Shown one piece after another: positions 15,703-24,410 of a stretch of DNA of 64,000 bases. The first letter of the stretch is position 1. Each line of letters starts with the position of its first letter. The notes below the pieces were generated by a model. The model worked only from the letters and a program-made list of their open reading frames with translations, was not told the origin of the DNA and made no database searches. This stretch comes from BPGX01 sp035405785 (GTDB taxonomy: Bacteria; Bacteroidota; Bacteroidia; B-17B0; Aurantibacillaceae), in contig DAONJS010000001.1 of NCBI GenBank assembly GCA_035405785.1, positions 434,001-498,000 on the forward strand, written 5' to 3'. Position numbers and translations under genes: made by a program.

Positions 15703-17438
15703 CAGAATAATTTTTTGTAATGAGTGAACAAATCTTTTTCTTTTGATGATAATTTATCTTTGACTTTTAAATGTAGTTTTTGGAAAAATGTTTTTTTGTT
15801 GTTAAGTTTTAAATTTACTGTTTGAATTTGATGAAAGCGATTGATGGTTAGTTGAATGGAATTATCGGGTAATTTATTTTTGTTAGAAAATAAATGTTTA
15901 GCAGGTATGTTGTTAATACCAATAATTTCGTCATTGAGAGAAAGTGCTGAATATGCAGGGCTATCAGGTAAAATTGAATTTACTATGTAACTATTATTTT
16001 GCTCACTTATTTTAAATCCAAAATATCTTTCCCACCAGTTTTCGCTTTCTTCGTATTCAATATAAAATCCAAATGGTGAAGAAACTTTTTCAAATAAAGG
16101 TAAATAATCATTTGGAAATAATAAAGTTTCTAAAATAATATCTCGTTCCTTTTTATCTTTTGTAGTTTCTAAAATTGAATTCATTATAAATTCAAAAGTG
16201 TAAGGTTGATTTTTATTGACTTGTGCATCATAAAGTTTGAGACATACATCACGTAAAGTGCGATGTTTATTAGTTTTTAAGATGAGATACAAATCCATTG
16301 TCATTGCAAATATACAACCTTCATCATAAATAGAAACTTTTTTGTGTGGTGCAAAATTAGCGTAACCATCTACCCATGTATCTATTGAAGAATTGAGCAG
16401 AGATTGAGAATGTTTTCCAAAATTTAAATAGTGTTTATTCAATCGTTCGCTAATACATCTAAAGAATTGTGAATCAGAAAAAACATTAGATTGCCAAAGT
16501 AATTTATCGCCATAATAAGTTGTAAAACCTTCATACACAAAGCCAAGTTCTGAATAATTTTCTGAATAATAATCATACTTTTGCATTTGTGCAGGACGAA
16601 TAGTTTTGATATTCCATGAGTGAAATAATTCATGCGATGATACACCTAATAATTCATCGTAAAGTTTATTCATTACCTGATTAGCAGGACCTAAACAAAT
16701 GACAGTATTTTTCAAATGTTCAACACCGTGATAAAAATTGTAAGGCAATAAGTGAATAATAAAGTGATATTCTTTGAATGGAGCAGTTCCCCAAAATCTT
16801 AATATCTGCTGTGTGAATAAATAAAAATCGTTTTTTAATTTTTTTTCATCTAAATCATTTTGATGTAAATCAATAGTATGAACGAAGAATTTTAATTCAT
16901 CAATTTTGTAAGAAAATGTTTTGACATATTTTGTGGCAACAATAGGGCTATCAACCAGTTCATCAAAATCATTTGAAACAATGGTTTTATTTTTTACTTT
17001 TAGTGATGTTACTATTTTGTAAGAATCTGGAACATTTAATTTGACGGTGTATTGAATTTTGGAATTTTCGGATGGGTGTGGTTGCATCAATAAATGGACT
17101 GGGTTGAAGTAGAGTATATTTTCATTTGCAAAGCAAGCCCCAGCATTGTATTCATTAGCATAATAGTTATATTGAATGCTGATAGTGTTATCAATGTTTT
17201 CATTTAAAATTTCCCAAGTATGCGTGTTAGGTTTTAGAACTAATAATTTATTTCCCTTACTATCAAATGCAAAAAAATTCTGAACATTCTTTGCGAAATT
17301 GCCTAATTCATATCTGCCCGGACGCCAGCGTGGTTGCTTTAGAATGATTTTTTTATCTTTAACATTTTGTAATGTTAATTTGATATTGATGTAATGAGAT
17401 ACAGGATTTTCCTGATAAATAGTAAAAGTTGCTTGCAT
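15702..17438 (-). CDS. M61 family glycyl aminopeptidase-like metallopeptidase with PDZ domain
   Basis: A 578-residue M61-type peptidase. The N-terminal half is a beta-rich domain. The zinc site is HELFH in VSSHELFHSWNIKTIRP (about residues 265-280), with a downstream Glu ligand in LGFVYEGFTTYYGD. The last 110 residues form a PDZ domain (YIVNSILPDSPAYSALSLND). There is no signal peptide when the ATG at 17438 is used. I choose this start because the family sequence begins right there (MQATFTIYQENPVSHY), while the longer frame begins with a TTG inside the promoter element. Probably an aminopeptidase acting on small peptides. Coupled to dtd downstream. Confidence 0.88.
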   Translation of the reverse strand: MQATFTIYQENPVSHYINIKLTLQNVKDKKIILKQPRWRPGRYELGNFAKNVQNFFAFDSKGNKLLVLKPNTHTWEILNENIDNTISIQYNYYANEYNAGACFANENILYFNPVHLLMQPHPSENSKIQYTVKLNVPDSYKIVTSLKVKNKTIVSNDFDELVDSPIVATKYVKTFSYKIDELKFFVHTIDLHQNDLDEKKLKNDFYLFTQQILRFWGTAPFKEYHFIIHLLPYNFYHGVEHLKNTVICLGPANQVMNKLYDELLGVSSHELFHSWNIKTIRPAQMQKYDYYSENYSELGFVYEGFTTYYGDKLLWQSNVFSDSQFFRCISERLNKHYLNFGKHSQSLLNSSIDTWVDGYANFAPHKKVSIYDEGCIFAMTMDLYLILKTNKHRTLRDVCLKLYDAQVNKNQPYTFEFIMNSILETTKDKKERDIILETLLFPNDYLPLFEKVSSPFGFYIEYEESENWWERYFGFKISEQNNSYIVNSILPDSPAYSALSLNDEIIGINNIPAKHLFSNKNKLPDNSIQLTINRFHQIQTVNLKLNNKKTFFQKLHLKVKDKLSSKEKDLFTHYKKLF

Positions 17439-17471
17439 AGTTGAATAAATGTTTTGTATTATTAAGCCCTG

Positions 17472-17479
17472 CAAATCTA
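17472..17479 (-). promoter_or_regulatory. -7 promoter element TAGATTTG of M61-dtd
   Basis: Minus-strand TAGATTTG fits TAnnTTTG and lies 33 bases upstream of the ATG at 17438. Confidence 0.5.
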
Positions 17480-17494
17480 CTACAAATTAAAATA

Positions 17495-18568
17495 ATGCGT
17501 GTTCTTTTTTTAGTAACTCTGGTTCTTATTCTTGTAAAAAACACATTTTCACAAAACAAAAATGATAGTTTAGAGTTTCAAAGATATTTTGATATTGCAT
17601 ATAAATTAAGAAATACAAATGTTGATTCATCTTTTTTTTGGTTGAATAAATGTGAAGAAAAAGCCCAATTATCAGGCAAAAATGAATGGTTGGCAAAAGT
17701 GTATAATTTAAAGGGTATTTTACTTTACAAACAAAACAATTATTATGCATCTATTATTGAATTACAAAAAGCATTAAAATATACTAATAATAAAGATTTA
17801 CAGGGAAAGATATTTATCAATCTCGGCAATACCTTGTCAGATTTGCATTACAATTATTCTGCAAAAATGTTTTATGAAATGGCAGTGAGAAATTTTAATG
17901 AAACTCAAAATTATCAATTTCTTGTAAGAGCACTTATGAATTTATCTGCAGAAGAAATGAATTTAAAAATGGTTGTTCCAGCAAGAAATCATTTGAAATT
18001 AGCGTTGTATTATGCAAGAGAGTATGGTTATATGGAAGAAGAAGCGATGTGTTTAAATAATTTATCGGCTATTTTTGTATTTACTAAACAATCAGATAGT
18101 GCGGCTCGTTACATTTATCAATCTTTCAACATCTATGAAAATTTAGAAAATTACTATGGATTAGCGGATGCTTATTTGACGGCAATTGCTTTACATTTAG
18201 ATAAAAAAGAATTTAATTATGCCAAAGCACTGATAGATTTAGCAGATTCAATAATTGATAAACTAAAATATCTGGATGGCAAGAAAAATATAACTGAAGA
18301 AAAAGTAAGTTATTATCTATTGACAAATGATGCAGAAAATGCTTATAAGTATTTTAATGAGTTTATAGTGTTATTGGATAGTATTGAGAAAAATAAAAAA
18401 ATAGATAATTTGCAAAATATCCAGCAACCATTGAATAATAATGATGAAAAATCTAATAACAAGAGTAATAATCTCTTAATTTCATGGATTCAATTGATGA
18501 TTTTAATTTTGTTTTCAGTAATAATAGTTTATTTTCAAATTAAAAATTACAGAAATGTCAAAGAATAA
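17495..18568 (+). CDS. TPR-repeat protein with signal peptide and C-terminal membrane anchor
   Basis: A 357-residue protein. It has a signal sequence (MRVLFLVTLVLILVKNTFSQ), several tetratricopeptide-like helical repeats (for example NEWLAKVYNLKGILLYKQNN and GKIFINLGNTLSDLHYNYSA) and a single transmembrane helix near the end (SWIQLMILILFSVIIVYFQI). This is the layout of the sensory half of Bacteroidota TPR-histidine kinases or TPR-LuxR proteins, but here nothing follows the membrane segment except about 10 residues. It therefore looks like a membrane-tethered periplasmic scaffold or a truncated sensor. ATG 17495 is chosen over TTG 17441 because it opens the signal peptide. Its end overlaps the SUI1 gene by 14 bases. 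Confidence 0.75.
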   Translation: MRVLFLVTLVLILVKNTFSQNKNDSLEFQRYFDIAYKLRNTNVDSSFFWLNKCEEKAQLSGKNEWLAKVYNLKGILLYKQNNYYASIIELQKALKYTNNKDLQGKIFINLGNTLSDLHYNYSAKMFYEMAVRNFNETQNYQFLVRALMNLSAEEMNLKMVVPARNHLKLALYYAREYGYMEEEAMCLNNLSAIFVFTKQSDSAARYIYQSFNIYENLENYYGLADAYLTAIALHLDKKEFNYAKALIDLADSIIDKLKYLDGKKNITEEKVSYYLLTNDAENAYKYFNEFIVLLDSIEKNKKIDNLQNIQQPLNNNDEKSNNKSNNLLISWIQLMILILFSVIIVYFQIKNYRNVKE

Positions 18569-18905
18569 AAAGAGTGGTTCATCATTGGTTTATTCTACAA
18601 ATTCTGAATACTTTAAAAAGTATCAGGAAGAACATTCTGAACAAGAAGAAGAAACATTACCACCTTCACAACAGAATTTAAAGATATATTTAGACAGATT
18701 AGGAGGAAATAAATTTGTAAGCAGAATATCTGGATTTATAGGCAAACAAAGTGATTTAGAAGCATTAGCGAAATTATTGAAGAACAAATGTGCAACTGGC
18801 GGCAATGTAAAAGAAGGAGAAATTTTAATTCAAGGTAATCAAAGGGAAAAGTTGTTCAAAATACTCACAGAAATGGGGTATAAGGTAAAGTTAGCAGGTG
18901 GGTAA
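18555..18905 (+). CDS. SUI1/YciH family translation initiation factor
   Basis: A 116-residue protein with an acidic, variable first 40 residues and a C-terminal SUI1 (eIF1-like) domain: KIYLDRLGGNKFVSRISGF, then CATGGNVKEGEILIQGNQR and a final YKVKLAGG. Bacterial YciH-type factors bind the small ribosomal subunit and affect initiation fidelity. The length is typical of the Bacteroidota form. The gene starts inside the 3' end of the TPR gene (14-base overlap) and is followed by an A/T-rich hairpin. Confidence 0.9.
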   Translation: MSKNKKSGSSLVYSTNSEYFKKYQEEHSEQEEETLPPSQQNLKIYLDRLGGNKFVSRISGFIGKQSDLEALAKLLKNKCATGGNVKEGEILIQGNQREKLFKILTEMGYKVKLAGG

Positions 18906-18916
18906 TAATGAGAAAG

Positions 18917-18949
18917 TAAACTAAAATAAGATTTTTTTATTTTAGTTTA
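18917..18949 (+). terminator. A/T-rich hairpin after the TPR-SUI1 operon
   Basis: A perfect 13-bp inverted repeat (TAAACTAAAATAA at 18917-18929 and its complement at 18937-18949) with a 7-base loop, starting 12 bases after the SUI1 stop. There is only one G-C pair per arm and no clean T tract, so termination strength is uncertain. Confidence 0.5.
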
Positions 18950-19010
18950 TTTATAAAAAGTAAAAATAAACATCAAAATCATTTTATGTAACAATATAAA
19001 TTAATTTTCT

Positions 19011-19018
19011 TATATTTG
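19011..19018 (+). promoter_or_regulatory. -7 promoter element TATATTTG of the DUF2892 gene
   Basis: An exact TAnnTTTG match 25 bases upstream of the ATG at 19044. Confidence 0.6.
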
Positions 19019-19043
19019 TAGCAATAATTTAAAACTTTAAACT

Positions 19044-19259
19044 ATGAAAAAGAACATGGGAACTGCGGATAAAATTATTCGCATTATCATTGCTGCAATT
19101 ATCGCTGCACTTTATTTTATGGGCACTATTTCTGGAACATTAGGAATTGTTCTATTAGTATTAGCCATTGTTTTTGTACTAACAAGTTTAATCGGATTTT
19201 GTCCGCTTTATACATTGTTTGGAATTAATACTTGCAAAGTAAAAGATAATAAAGAATAA
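19044..19259 (+). CDS. DUF2892 small membrane protein
   Basis: A 71-residue inner-membrane protein of the YgaP-like DUF2892 family. It opens KKNMGTADKIIRIIIAAII and has two transmembrane helices forming a hairpin. The end is FCPLYTLFGINTCKVK, with the two family cysteines (about residues 52 and 62). Function unknown; related segments accompany rhodanese domains. It has its own promoter and is convergent with the ECF operon. Confidence 0.9.
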   Translation: MKKNMGTADKIIRIIIAAIIAALYFMGTISGTLGIVLLVLAIVFVLTSLIGFCPLYTLFGINTCKVKDNKE

Positions 19260-19285
19260 GTTTTTAAATCTTTTTCTCTCAATTT

Positions 19286-20446
19286 TTAATAATCAAAGGT
19301 ATTTATCAGGTCTGAAATTTCTTGATTTGTTACTTTGAATTTTTCTTTCTTTTTGAAATTATCAGTTTGTTGATATACTTGTGTATTATTGTCTCCTACA
19401 CCTGTTTGATTGTTTAAGTGTAACATTTCATCAATGTTTTTTTGTTCATAATAACTTTTTGTTTTTCCAAAATATGTTGTAATTCCAAAATTTATGAAAG
19501 GCGATTTTGCAGGCGTATCTTGAAAAAATGAACCATATTCAAACTGCCTGTTTTTATTGAAATGCAAAGAATACAATGCTAAAAAATTATTAACTGTTTT
19601 TCCTGCCGAAATATAAAATGCCAACCACTTCAATGGTTTTACATCAATCCGTAAGCCACCTAAAAATTCATATCTTCCTAAATAAATAACTTTATTTTCG
19701 TTGATAAACTTTTTGTAAATAGAATCTGCATTACTGATGCTAAATAATCCGCCCTGTGGTTTTGTAAATAGTGAAATTTGAAATTTGTTGGTAATAGGAA
19801 AATTCAAACTTACTATTCTTGGAAATTGAAAACTAAAGTTGATTTTATCATATCTTCCAAAACGAAAACCTATAACAGGCAAGTAAAACCTGTTTCCCCA
19901 CATAAATGATTTTGTAAGCCCAAGTCGAAAATTAAATTTTTCAGATGGACTATAACTCCACAATAGCAAACTTGCCATTCTGATAACTCTTGTATCCTGC
20001 CTGAAATTTTTATCAAATGTAGAAAATGGTGATACATCAATAAAAAAAATTGATTTTTTTCCATTGTTGTAAATAAAGCGAAATCCAATTCCATTTTTTT
20101 TCAAATAGTGATTGTTTTCAAGTCCAGAAAAATTTGGATTAAATGATAAAAAATACCCAGTGAGTAAAAAATTAATATTGGAAACTGATGAATCTTTTTT
20201 TATAAAATCTTCTGTAAAAACCGGAATGCTAACTGCCACAATACTTTGTTTAATTTGATTAGATTTTAATTTGCTACGAATATCATCAGATGGAGGCAAT
20301 GTTACTTTTGGTTTTTGATAATAATCAAATAAAATTGTGTTTTGAAAATAATGCTTGGGAACTTTTAAATGAATGCTGTCATTTTTTTGAGAAAAAACAA
20401 AATAAAATGCAAACAAAAAAAATATTGTAAGTCGTAAAGATTTCAT
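19286..20446 (-). CDS. Exported outer-membrane barrel-like protein of unknown function
   Basis: A 386-residue protein with a clear signal peptide (MKSLRLTIFFLFAFYFVFSQ). A long region of alternating hydrophobic and aromatic beta strands follows (for example NFRLGLTKSFMWGNRFYLPV, then IGFRFGRYDKINFSF), consistent with an outer-membrane barrel, and the C-terminal 60 residues are hydrophilic. I do not recognise the family. It is the last gene of the ECF sigma operon, its ATG directly abutting the stop of the Spy-like gene, so it is probably an envelope component under that sigma factor's control. Confidence 0.6.
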   Translation of the reverse strand: MKSLRLTIFFLFAFYFVFSQKNDSIHLKVPKHYFQNTILFDYYQKPKVTLPPSDDIRSKLKSNQIKQSIVAVSIPVFTEDFIKKDSSVSNINFLLTGYFLSFNPNFSGLENNHYLKKNGIGFRFIYNNGKKSIFFIDVSPFSTFDKNFRQDTRVIRMASLLLWSYSPSEKFNFRLGLTKSFMWGNRFYLPVIGFRFGRYDKINFSFQFPRIVSLNFPITNKFQISLFTKPQGGLFSISNADSIYKKFINENKVIYLGRYEFLGGLRIDVKPLKWLAFYISAGKTVNNFLALYSLHFNKNRQFEYGSFFQDTPAKSPFINFGITTYFGKTKSYYEQKNIDEMLHLNNQTGVGDNNTQVYQQTDNFKKKEKFKVTNQEISDLINTFDY

Positions 20447-20863
20447 TTAATCTGATTTTAAGATTTTAACCAACTCTAATCTAAACTCTTCTTCTGCTTT
20501 GAATAAATGTGCTGTTTTCACAACGCCAATTATTTGTTTAAACTTTTGAGAATATTCATTTTTAATTTGATATTCTGCTAACTCTAATTGATTGAAAGTT
20601 TTAAGAAACTGCTCTGCATCAGCAGGATTTTGAGAGTAATCAAATTCCTGAAACATCTTTTTTCTCTGATGACGAATGCTTTTAATTTTGTCTAAATACT
20701 CATTATACACTGGCCAAAATTTTTGTGATTCTGCTTGAGATAATTGTAATTTTTGACTGATAAAATTTACTCTTGCCTGATCAATTTTTTGATTTTGAGA
20801 CCATGCAGTTATGGTCAATAAAAATAATGAAATTATTAAAATATGTAATTTAAAAGGTTTCAT
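20447..20863 (-). CDS. Exported Spy/CpxP-like periplasmic protein
   Basis: A 138-residue protein with a signal peptide (MKPFKLHILIISLFLLTITAWSQ) and then an all-helical charged domain: FISQKLQLSQAESQKFWPVY, then IRHQRKKMF and a Glu/Lys-rich helix. The LQLSxAE...FWPVYNEY pattern resembles Bacteroidota proteins annotated as periplasmic heavy-metal sensors or Spy-like chaperones. It overlaps the anti-sigma-like gene upstream by 14 bases. The position behind an ECF sigma/anti-sigma pair fits an envelope-stress sensor or chaperone; this role is inferred. Confidence 0.65.
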   Translation of the reverse strand: MKPFKLHILIISLFLLTITAWSQNQKIDQARVNFISQKLQLSQAESQKFWPVYNEYLDKIKSIRHQRKKMFQEFDYSQNPADAEQFLKTFNQLELAEYQIKNEYSQKFKQIIGVVKTAHLFKAEEEFRLELVKILKSD

Positions 20864-21419
20864 TTAATTCATTTGAATTAGTATCGGAAGGTTGTATAGA
20901 ATTTGAATTAAAATGTTGTTCAATAATTTCATCAGAAACAGATTGTTCTAAAATTTCTTCATCAAGTAATGATTCTTTTGATAATACATCTTGTTTAGTA
21001 AGACAGGCAATGGTTTGACAGGGTTTATCAGAGATGTCTGTTTTAGTGTTATTCTGAAAAATATAAATTCCCCAAATGATTCCTGCTATGGATGCGGCAA
21101 TGGTAGTGTATTTTAAAAATACTATTGTTCTTCTGTTTTTTGTTGGAGATATTTTTTGAATGATTTCATTTTTACTTGTTTCAAAGTATTCATCAGGAAT
21201 TTCAAATGCTGGTTTAGAGTTAGTAATATTTTCTAAAAGATGAATTTTATTGGTTTCAAAGTAATCTTCAGGAACTTCAAAAGCAGATTTTTTTTGAGAC
21301 AATATATTTTCAATTAGTTTAATAGAATTCGTTTCGAAGTAATCTTCTGGGATTTCAAAAGGATTTTTCTTAAAATCTTCGTTATCCAATATATTTTTTC
21401 TTTCTTTGTTCATATTCAT
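20850..21419 (-). CDS. Anti-sigma-factor-like membrane protein with three cytoplasmic repeats
   Basis: A 189-residue protein. The N-terminal cytoplasmic half carries three near-identical motifs, FEIPEDYFET (21-30), FEVPEDYFET (47-56) and FEIPDEYFET (72-81), each followed by a short amphipathic helix ending in I-x-x-I. One transmembrane helix follows (about 103-122, TIAASIAGIIWGIYIF), then an acidic periplasmic tail. It lies directly behind the ECF sigma gene (11-base gap), where the anti-sigma factor is expected. It has no recognisable zinc-binding anti-sigma signature. Single PEGYFE-like motifs occur in other Bacteroidota ECF-linked proteins; the triplication is notable. Alternative start MNKERKN at 21413. 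Confidence 0.65.
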   Translation of the reverse strand: MNMNKERKNILDNEDFKKNPFEIPEDYFETNSIKLIENILSQKKSAFEVPEDYFETNKIHLLENITNSKPAFEIPDEYFETSKNEIIQKISPTKNRRTIVFLKYTTIAASIAGIIWGIYIFQNNTKTDISDKPCQTIACLTKQDVLSKESLLDEEILEQSVSDEIIEQHFNSNSIQPSDTNSNELNETF

Positions 21420-21430
21420 TTAGATGCTTA

Positions 21431-21988
21431 TTATTCAAGATGGTTTAATAAGTGTTCTTCAATTTTTTTTACTGCATGATGATAAGATGCTTTTAATGCA
21501 CCTACAGAAGTGTCAAGTATTTCGGCCATTTCTTCGTAACTAATTTCTTCATAATATCTCATATTAAAAACAATTCTTTGTTTTTCAGGAAGGGAAAGAA
21601 TGGCTTCTTGAAGTTTTTTCTGAATTTCATCACCTTTAAAATAAGGGTCAGAAGTAAGTGTGTTGGATAAGTAGTAAGATACTTGTTCGTAGGGGATATT
21701 ATTTTTTCTTGTTTTTTCTCTTAATATCTGTAAGGCCTCATTAGTGGCTATTCTATACAACCAAGTAAATAAACTGCTGTTTTGATTAAAATTTTGCAAT
21801 CCTTGCCATGCCTTTATGAAAGTGTTTTGTAAAGCATCATCGGCATCATCATGATTAATGACAATTCTTCTGATTTGCCAGTAAAGTTTTTTTTGATAGG
21901 TATTTATCAATAATGTTAGTGCCTGATTGTGTTTATCAGGTTGTGAAATACATTCAAGGATTTTTTTATCTACTTCGGTTAAATTCAT
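21431..21988 (-). CDS. ECF-type RNA polymerase sigma factor
   Basis: A 185-residue sigma-70-family ECF factor. Region 2 has KLYWQIRRIVINHDDADDAL and QNTFIKAWQGLQNFNQNSSL, followed by FTWLYRIATNEALQILR. Region 4 has LPEKQRIVFNMRYYEEISYE and EMAEILDTSVGALKASYHHA. Length and order are standard. It leads a four-gene operon (sigma, anti-sigma-like, Spy-like, barrel-like). A strong hairpin lies only 10 bases upstream of the ATG and I see no TAnnTTTG promoter between that hairpin and the start. How the gene is transcribed is therefore unclear; see findings. Confidence 0.93.
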   Translation of the reverse strand: MNLTEVDKKILECISQPDKHNQALTLLINTYQKKLYWQIRRIVINHDDADDALQNTFIKAWQGLQNFNQNSSLFTWLYRIATNEALQILREKTRKNNIPYEQVSYYLSNTLTSDPYFKGDEIQKKLQEAILSLPEKQRIVFNMRYYEEISYEEMAEILDTSVGALKASYHHAVKKIEEHLLNHLE

Positions 21989-21998
21989 AAATATAAAA

Positions 21999-22030
21999 AG
22001 GGCTATTCACCTTTTCAGATAAATAGCCCT
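21999..22030 (-). terminator. Rho-independent terminator after the lipoprotein gene, in the ECF leader
   Basis: A perfect 9-bp stem: AGGGCTATT at 21999-22007 and AATAGCCCT at 22022-22030, with a 14-base loop. On the minus strand it is followed by TTTTTATATTT. It lies 18 bases after the lipoprotein stop and immediately before the ECF sigma ATG at 21988. Confidence 0.8.
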
Positions 22031-22048
22031 CAATATTGTTTCTAAGTT

Positions 22049-22993
22049 TTATGGTAATGTGATATTTGTGCAGTAATTGTAAGCAGGAATACAAACTTGT
22101 GCATTAAAATCGCAACTACCATTACCGTAATTAATTACACGTGCAGGTTTATTAGCAGGAGTAAATGTTACAGAACCAGCAATAAATGGATGACGGAATG
22201 GACGAAGCGGATCAGGTGTACAGGTTGCACTCCATAATAAGTTACTTAATGAAACTGTATAGCCGACACCACTAGCAGTTGTTCCATTGGCAGAGCCATT
22301 TAATTTTAACTGTGCTTTATTCCAAGCAATAGGAAAGTTACCAGATGGATGATAAACTGTAGTATCAGAAGTATTTGTCAATTCTACAGTTCTTGTACAA
22401 TTCCATGTAATTGTGCCGCCATTAGATGGTTTTACAATGTTGATGTTGGCATTGATTTGCCATTGCAAATTTGTAGTTGATGGATTAAATCCAAAAGGAG
22501 TGGTATTTGCATGCGTTCTGTTTACAATGTTAACGGTATAACCATCTACTACATAGTTTTGAGAGGTACAAGTAATTGAATATCCTGGCTGACGGGGATA
22601 AATAGCACCATTAGTTGATGCTGAATAATCGTAAAGTAATTTACCTGAACGATATCTTCCATCTTTACATAAACATGGTGTTGTACCAAAATCCACAGTG
22701 AAATGTTTAGCGGCAAGATCAACAGTAACAGTTGCACAAGGAGCAGATTGAATGCCACCAACGAGAAGGCCATTTTCTAATCTGTAATTACTTACAGTAT
22801 AGGTTTCTCCTGCTTCACCGCCAATGTTTCCAATGTCATTGTTATGCGTTTCTGCAAGGTTGTGATCCTGAACATAAGATGTTTCAGTGTCAGGTGTTTC
22901 TTCATTTTTGTCTTTTTTCTTGCAACCGCTGATAGCAAGTAATGCTGCTAAGCTGAGGGTTGCACTGCCGATTAAGAATTTGCTCGTTTTCAT
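22049..22993 (-). CDS. Hypothetical lipoprotein
   Basis: A 314-residue lipoprotein. The signal peptide MKTSKFLIGSATLSLAALLA ends in lipobox AISGC (Cys24), followed by a Lys/Asp/Glu linker. The mature part is beta-rich and Thr/Asn-rich with paired cysteines (CATVTVD, TPCLCKDGRYRSG, and VCIPAYNYC at the C-terminus). It looks like a secreted or surface-exposed beta-sandwich protein; I do not recognise a characterised family. It has its own promoter and terminator. Confidence 0.6.
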   Translation of the reverse strand: MKTSKFLIGSATLSLAALLAISGCKKKDKNEETPDTETSYVQDHNLAETHNNDIGNIGGEAGETYTVSNYRLENGLLVGGIQSAPCATVTVDLAAKHFTVDFGTTPCLCKDGRYRSGKLLYDYSASTNGAIYPRQPGYSITCTSQNYVVDGYTVNIVNRTHANTTPFGFNPSTTNLQWQINANINIVKPSNGGTITWNCTRTVELTNTSDTTVYHPSGNFPIAWNKAQLKLNGSANGTTASGVGYTVSLSNLLWSATCTPDPLRPFRHPFIAGSVTFTPANKPARVINYGNGSCDFNAQVCIPAYNYCTNITLP

Positions 22994-23026
22994 AATTTTA
23001 AGTTTTTAGATTTTGAACATTTGATG

Positions 23027-23034
23027 CAAAGATA
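23027..23034 (-). promoter_or_regulatory. -7 promoter element TATCTTTG of the lipoprotein gene
   Basis: Minus-strand TATCTTTG, an exact consensus match, 33 bases upstream of the ATG at 22993. Confidence 0.6.
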
Positions 23035-23094
23035 CATTAAAGGTTTAAAAGGTTGTAAAAAAATTATCAGCAGGAAAAGATTTTTAAAATCAAA

Positions 23095-24357
23095 TTACAT
23101 TAAAATACCCGCAATAGTTGCAGAGAGATAAGAAGCAAGTGTTCCGCATAAAAGGGCTTTCATTCCTAATTCTGCAAGGTCTTTTCTTCTTTCAGGAACT
23201 AATACACCAATCCCGCCTATTTGCATACCAACACTACTAAAGTTAGCAAATCCACATATTGCAATACTTACAATCATTAAACCTTTTTCAGTAACTACTG
23301 GAACTTTATGAGAAGTAAGATTACTAAATGCAACAAATTCATTAATGGTTAATTTTTGTCCTAATAAGGTTGCGACATTATTAACATCTTCTAATGGCGT
23401 ACCCATTGCCCATGCCATTGGATAAAACAATTTAGCAAATAACCAATTTAAACTCAAATTTAAATCTGGATTAAATAAATGTCCTGTTTTTAATAATATC
23501 CAATCAACCATTGTAATAAGGGCAATAAATCCAATAAGCATAGCAATTACATTCATAGCAATTTTAAAACCATCACCTGCTCCGTGAGTGATAGCATCTA
23601 TTAAATTGCTGTATTCACTTTTAACTTCTAATTTTACTTTTCCCATTGTAACTGGTGTTTCTGTTTCAGGAAAAACAATTTTTGAAATGACCAACGCTCC
23701 TGGTGCGGCCATTAAACTTGCCATAATTAATTTAGGTGCAAGATTTAAACCCGCTTGTGCTCCCATATTTGCATAAACAATTAAAATACCACCAGCAATG
23801 CAAGCCAAACTTCCACTCATAGATGCCAGCAACTCACTTTTAGTCATAGTAGGTAAGTAGGGGCGAATCATTACCTGTGCTTCTACCTGTCCAACAAAAG
23901 CACTGGCAACATTACTGAGTGCTTCTGCTCCGCTTACACGCATTATTTTATTCATTACAAAGGCAATTGCAGAAATAATTTTTTGCATAATTCCTAAATG
24001 ATATAAAATGGCTACCAGTGTAGTTACTAATACAATAGTTGCAGTAACATTAAAAGCAAATACGAATGTATGTGGTGCTCTGTAGTCAACAACTTCTGTT
24101 TCTGAAATAGCAGCTAATCCACCATAAACAAAATCAACGCCACTTTTAGCAAATTGTTCAATTTTTTGCATTCCCTTTCCTAATTGTTCAAAAAACAATT
24201 GTACCCATTTTATTTTCATTATAGATATTGCAATGATTGCTTGCAAAGCAAGTCCGCTAATGACAAGGCGATAATTAATTCTTTTTTTGTTGTTAGAAAA
24301 CAGATAAGCTATTCCTAATATTAAAACTATACCGATGAAACCAGTAAATCTTTCCAT
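23095..24357 (-). CDS. NupC/CNT family concentrative nucleoside transporter
   Basis: A 420-residue inner-membrane symporter importing nucleosides with Na+ or H+. It begins with ITGFIG/YLFSNNKKRINYRLV-type CNT helices. It has the re-entrant and core signatures FVGQVEAQVMIRPYLPTMTK and LLASMSGSLACIAGGILIVY, plus GQKLTINEFVAFSNL and ICGFANFSSVGMQIGGIGVL near the C-terminus, where nucleoside contacts (Gln/Glu, Asn, Phe) lie. Length is typical of bacterial CNTs. Single gene with no linked nucleoside catabolism gene. Confidence 0.95.
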   Translation of the reverse strand: MERFTGFIGIVLILGIAYLFSNNKKRINYRLVISGLALQAIIAISIMKIKWVQLFFEQLGKGMQKIEQFAKSGVDFVYGGLAAISETEVVDYRAPHTFVFAFNVTATIVLVTTLVAILYHLGIMQKIISAIAFVMNKIMRVSGAEALSNVASAFVGQVEAQVMIRPYLPTMTKSELLASMSGSLACIAGGILIVYANMGAQAGLNLAPKLIMASLMAAPGALVISKIVFPETETPVTMGKVKLEVKSEYSNLIDAITHGAGDGFKIAMNVIAMLIGFIALITMVDWILLKTGHLFNPDLNLSLNWLFAKLFYPMAWAMGTPLEDVNNVATLLGQKLTINEFVAFSNLTSHKVPVVTEKGLMIVSIAICGFANFSSVGMQIGGIGVLVPERRKDLAELGMKALLCGTLASYLSATIAGILM

Positions 24358-24410
24358 TGCAATTTTTGGCAGGAAAGGTAATTAGAAGAATTGAATAAAA
24401 TGAAAAAAAA

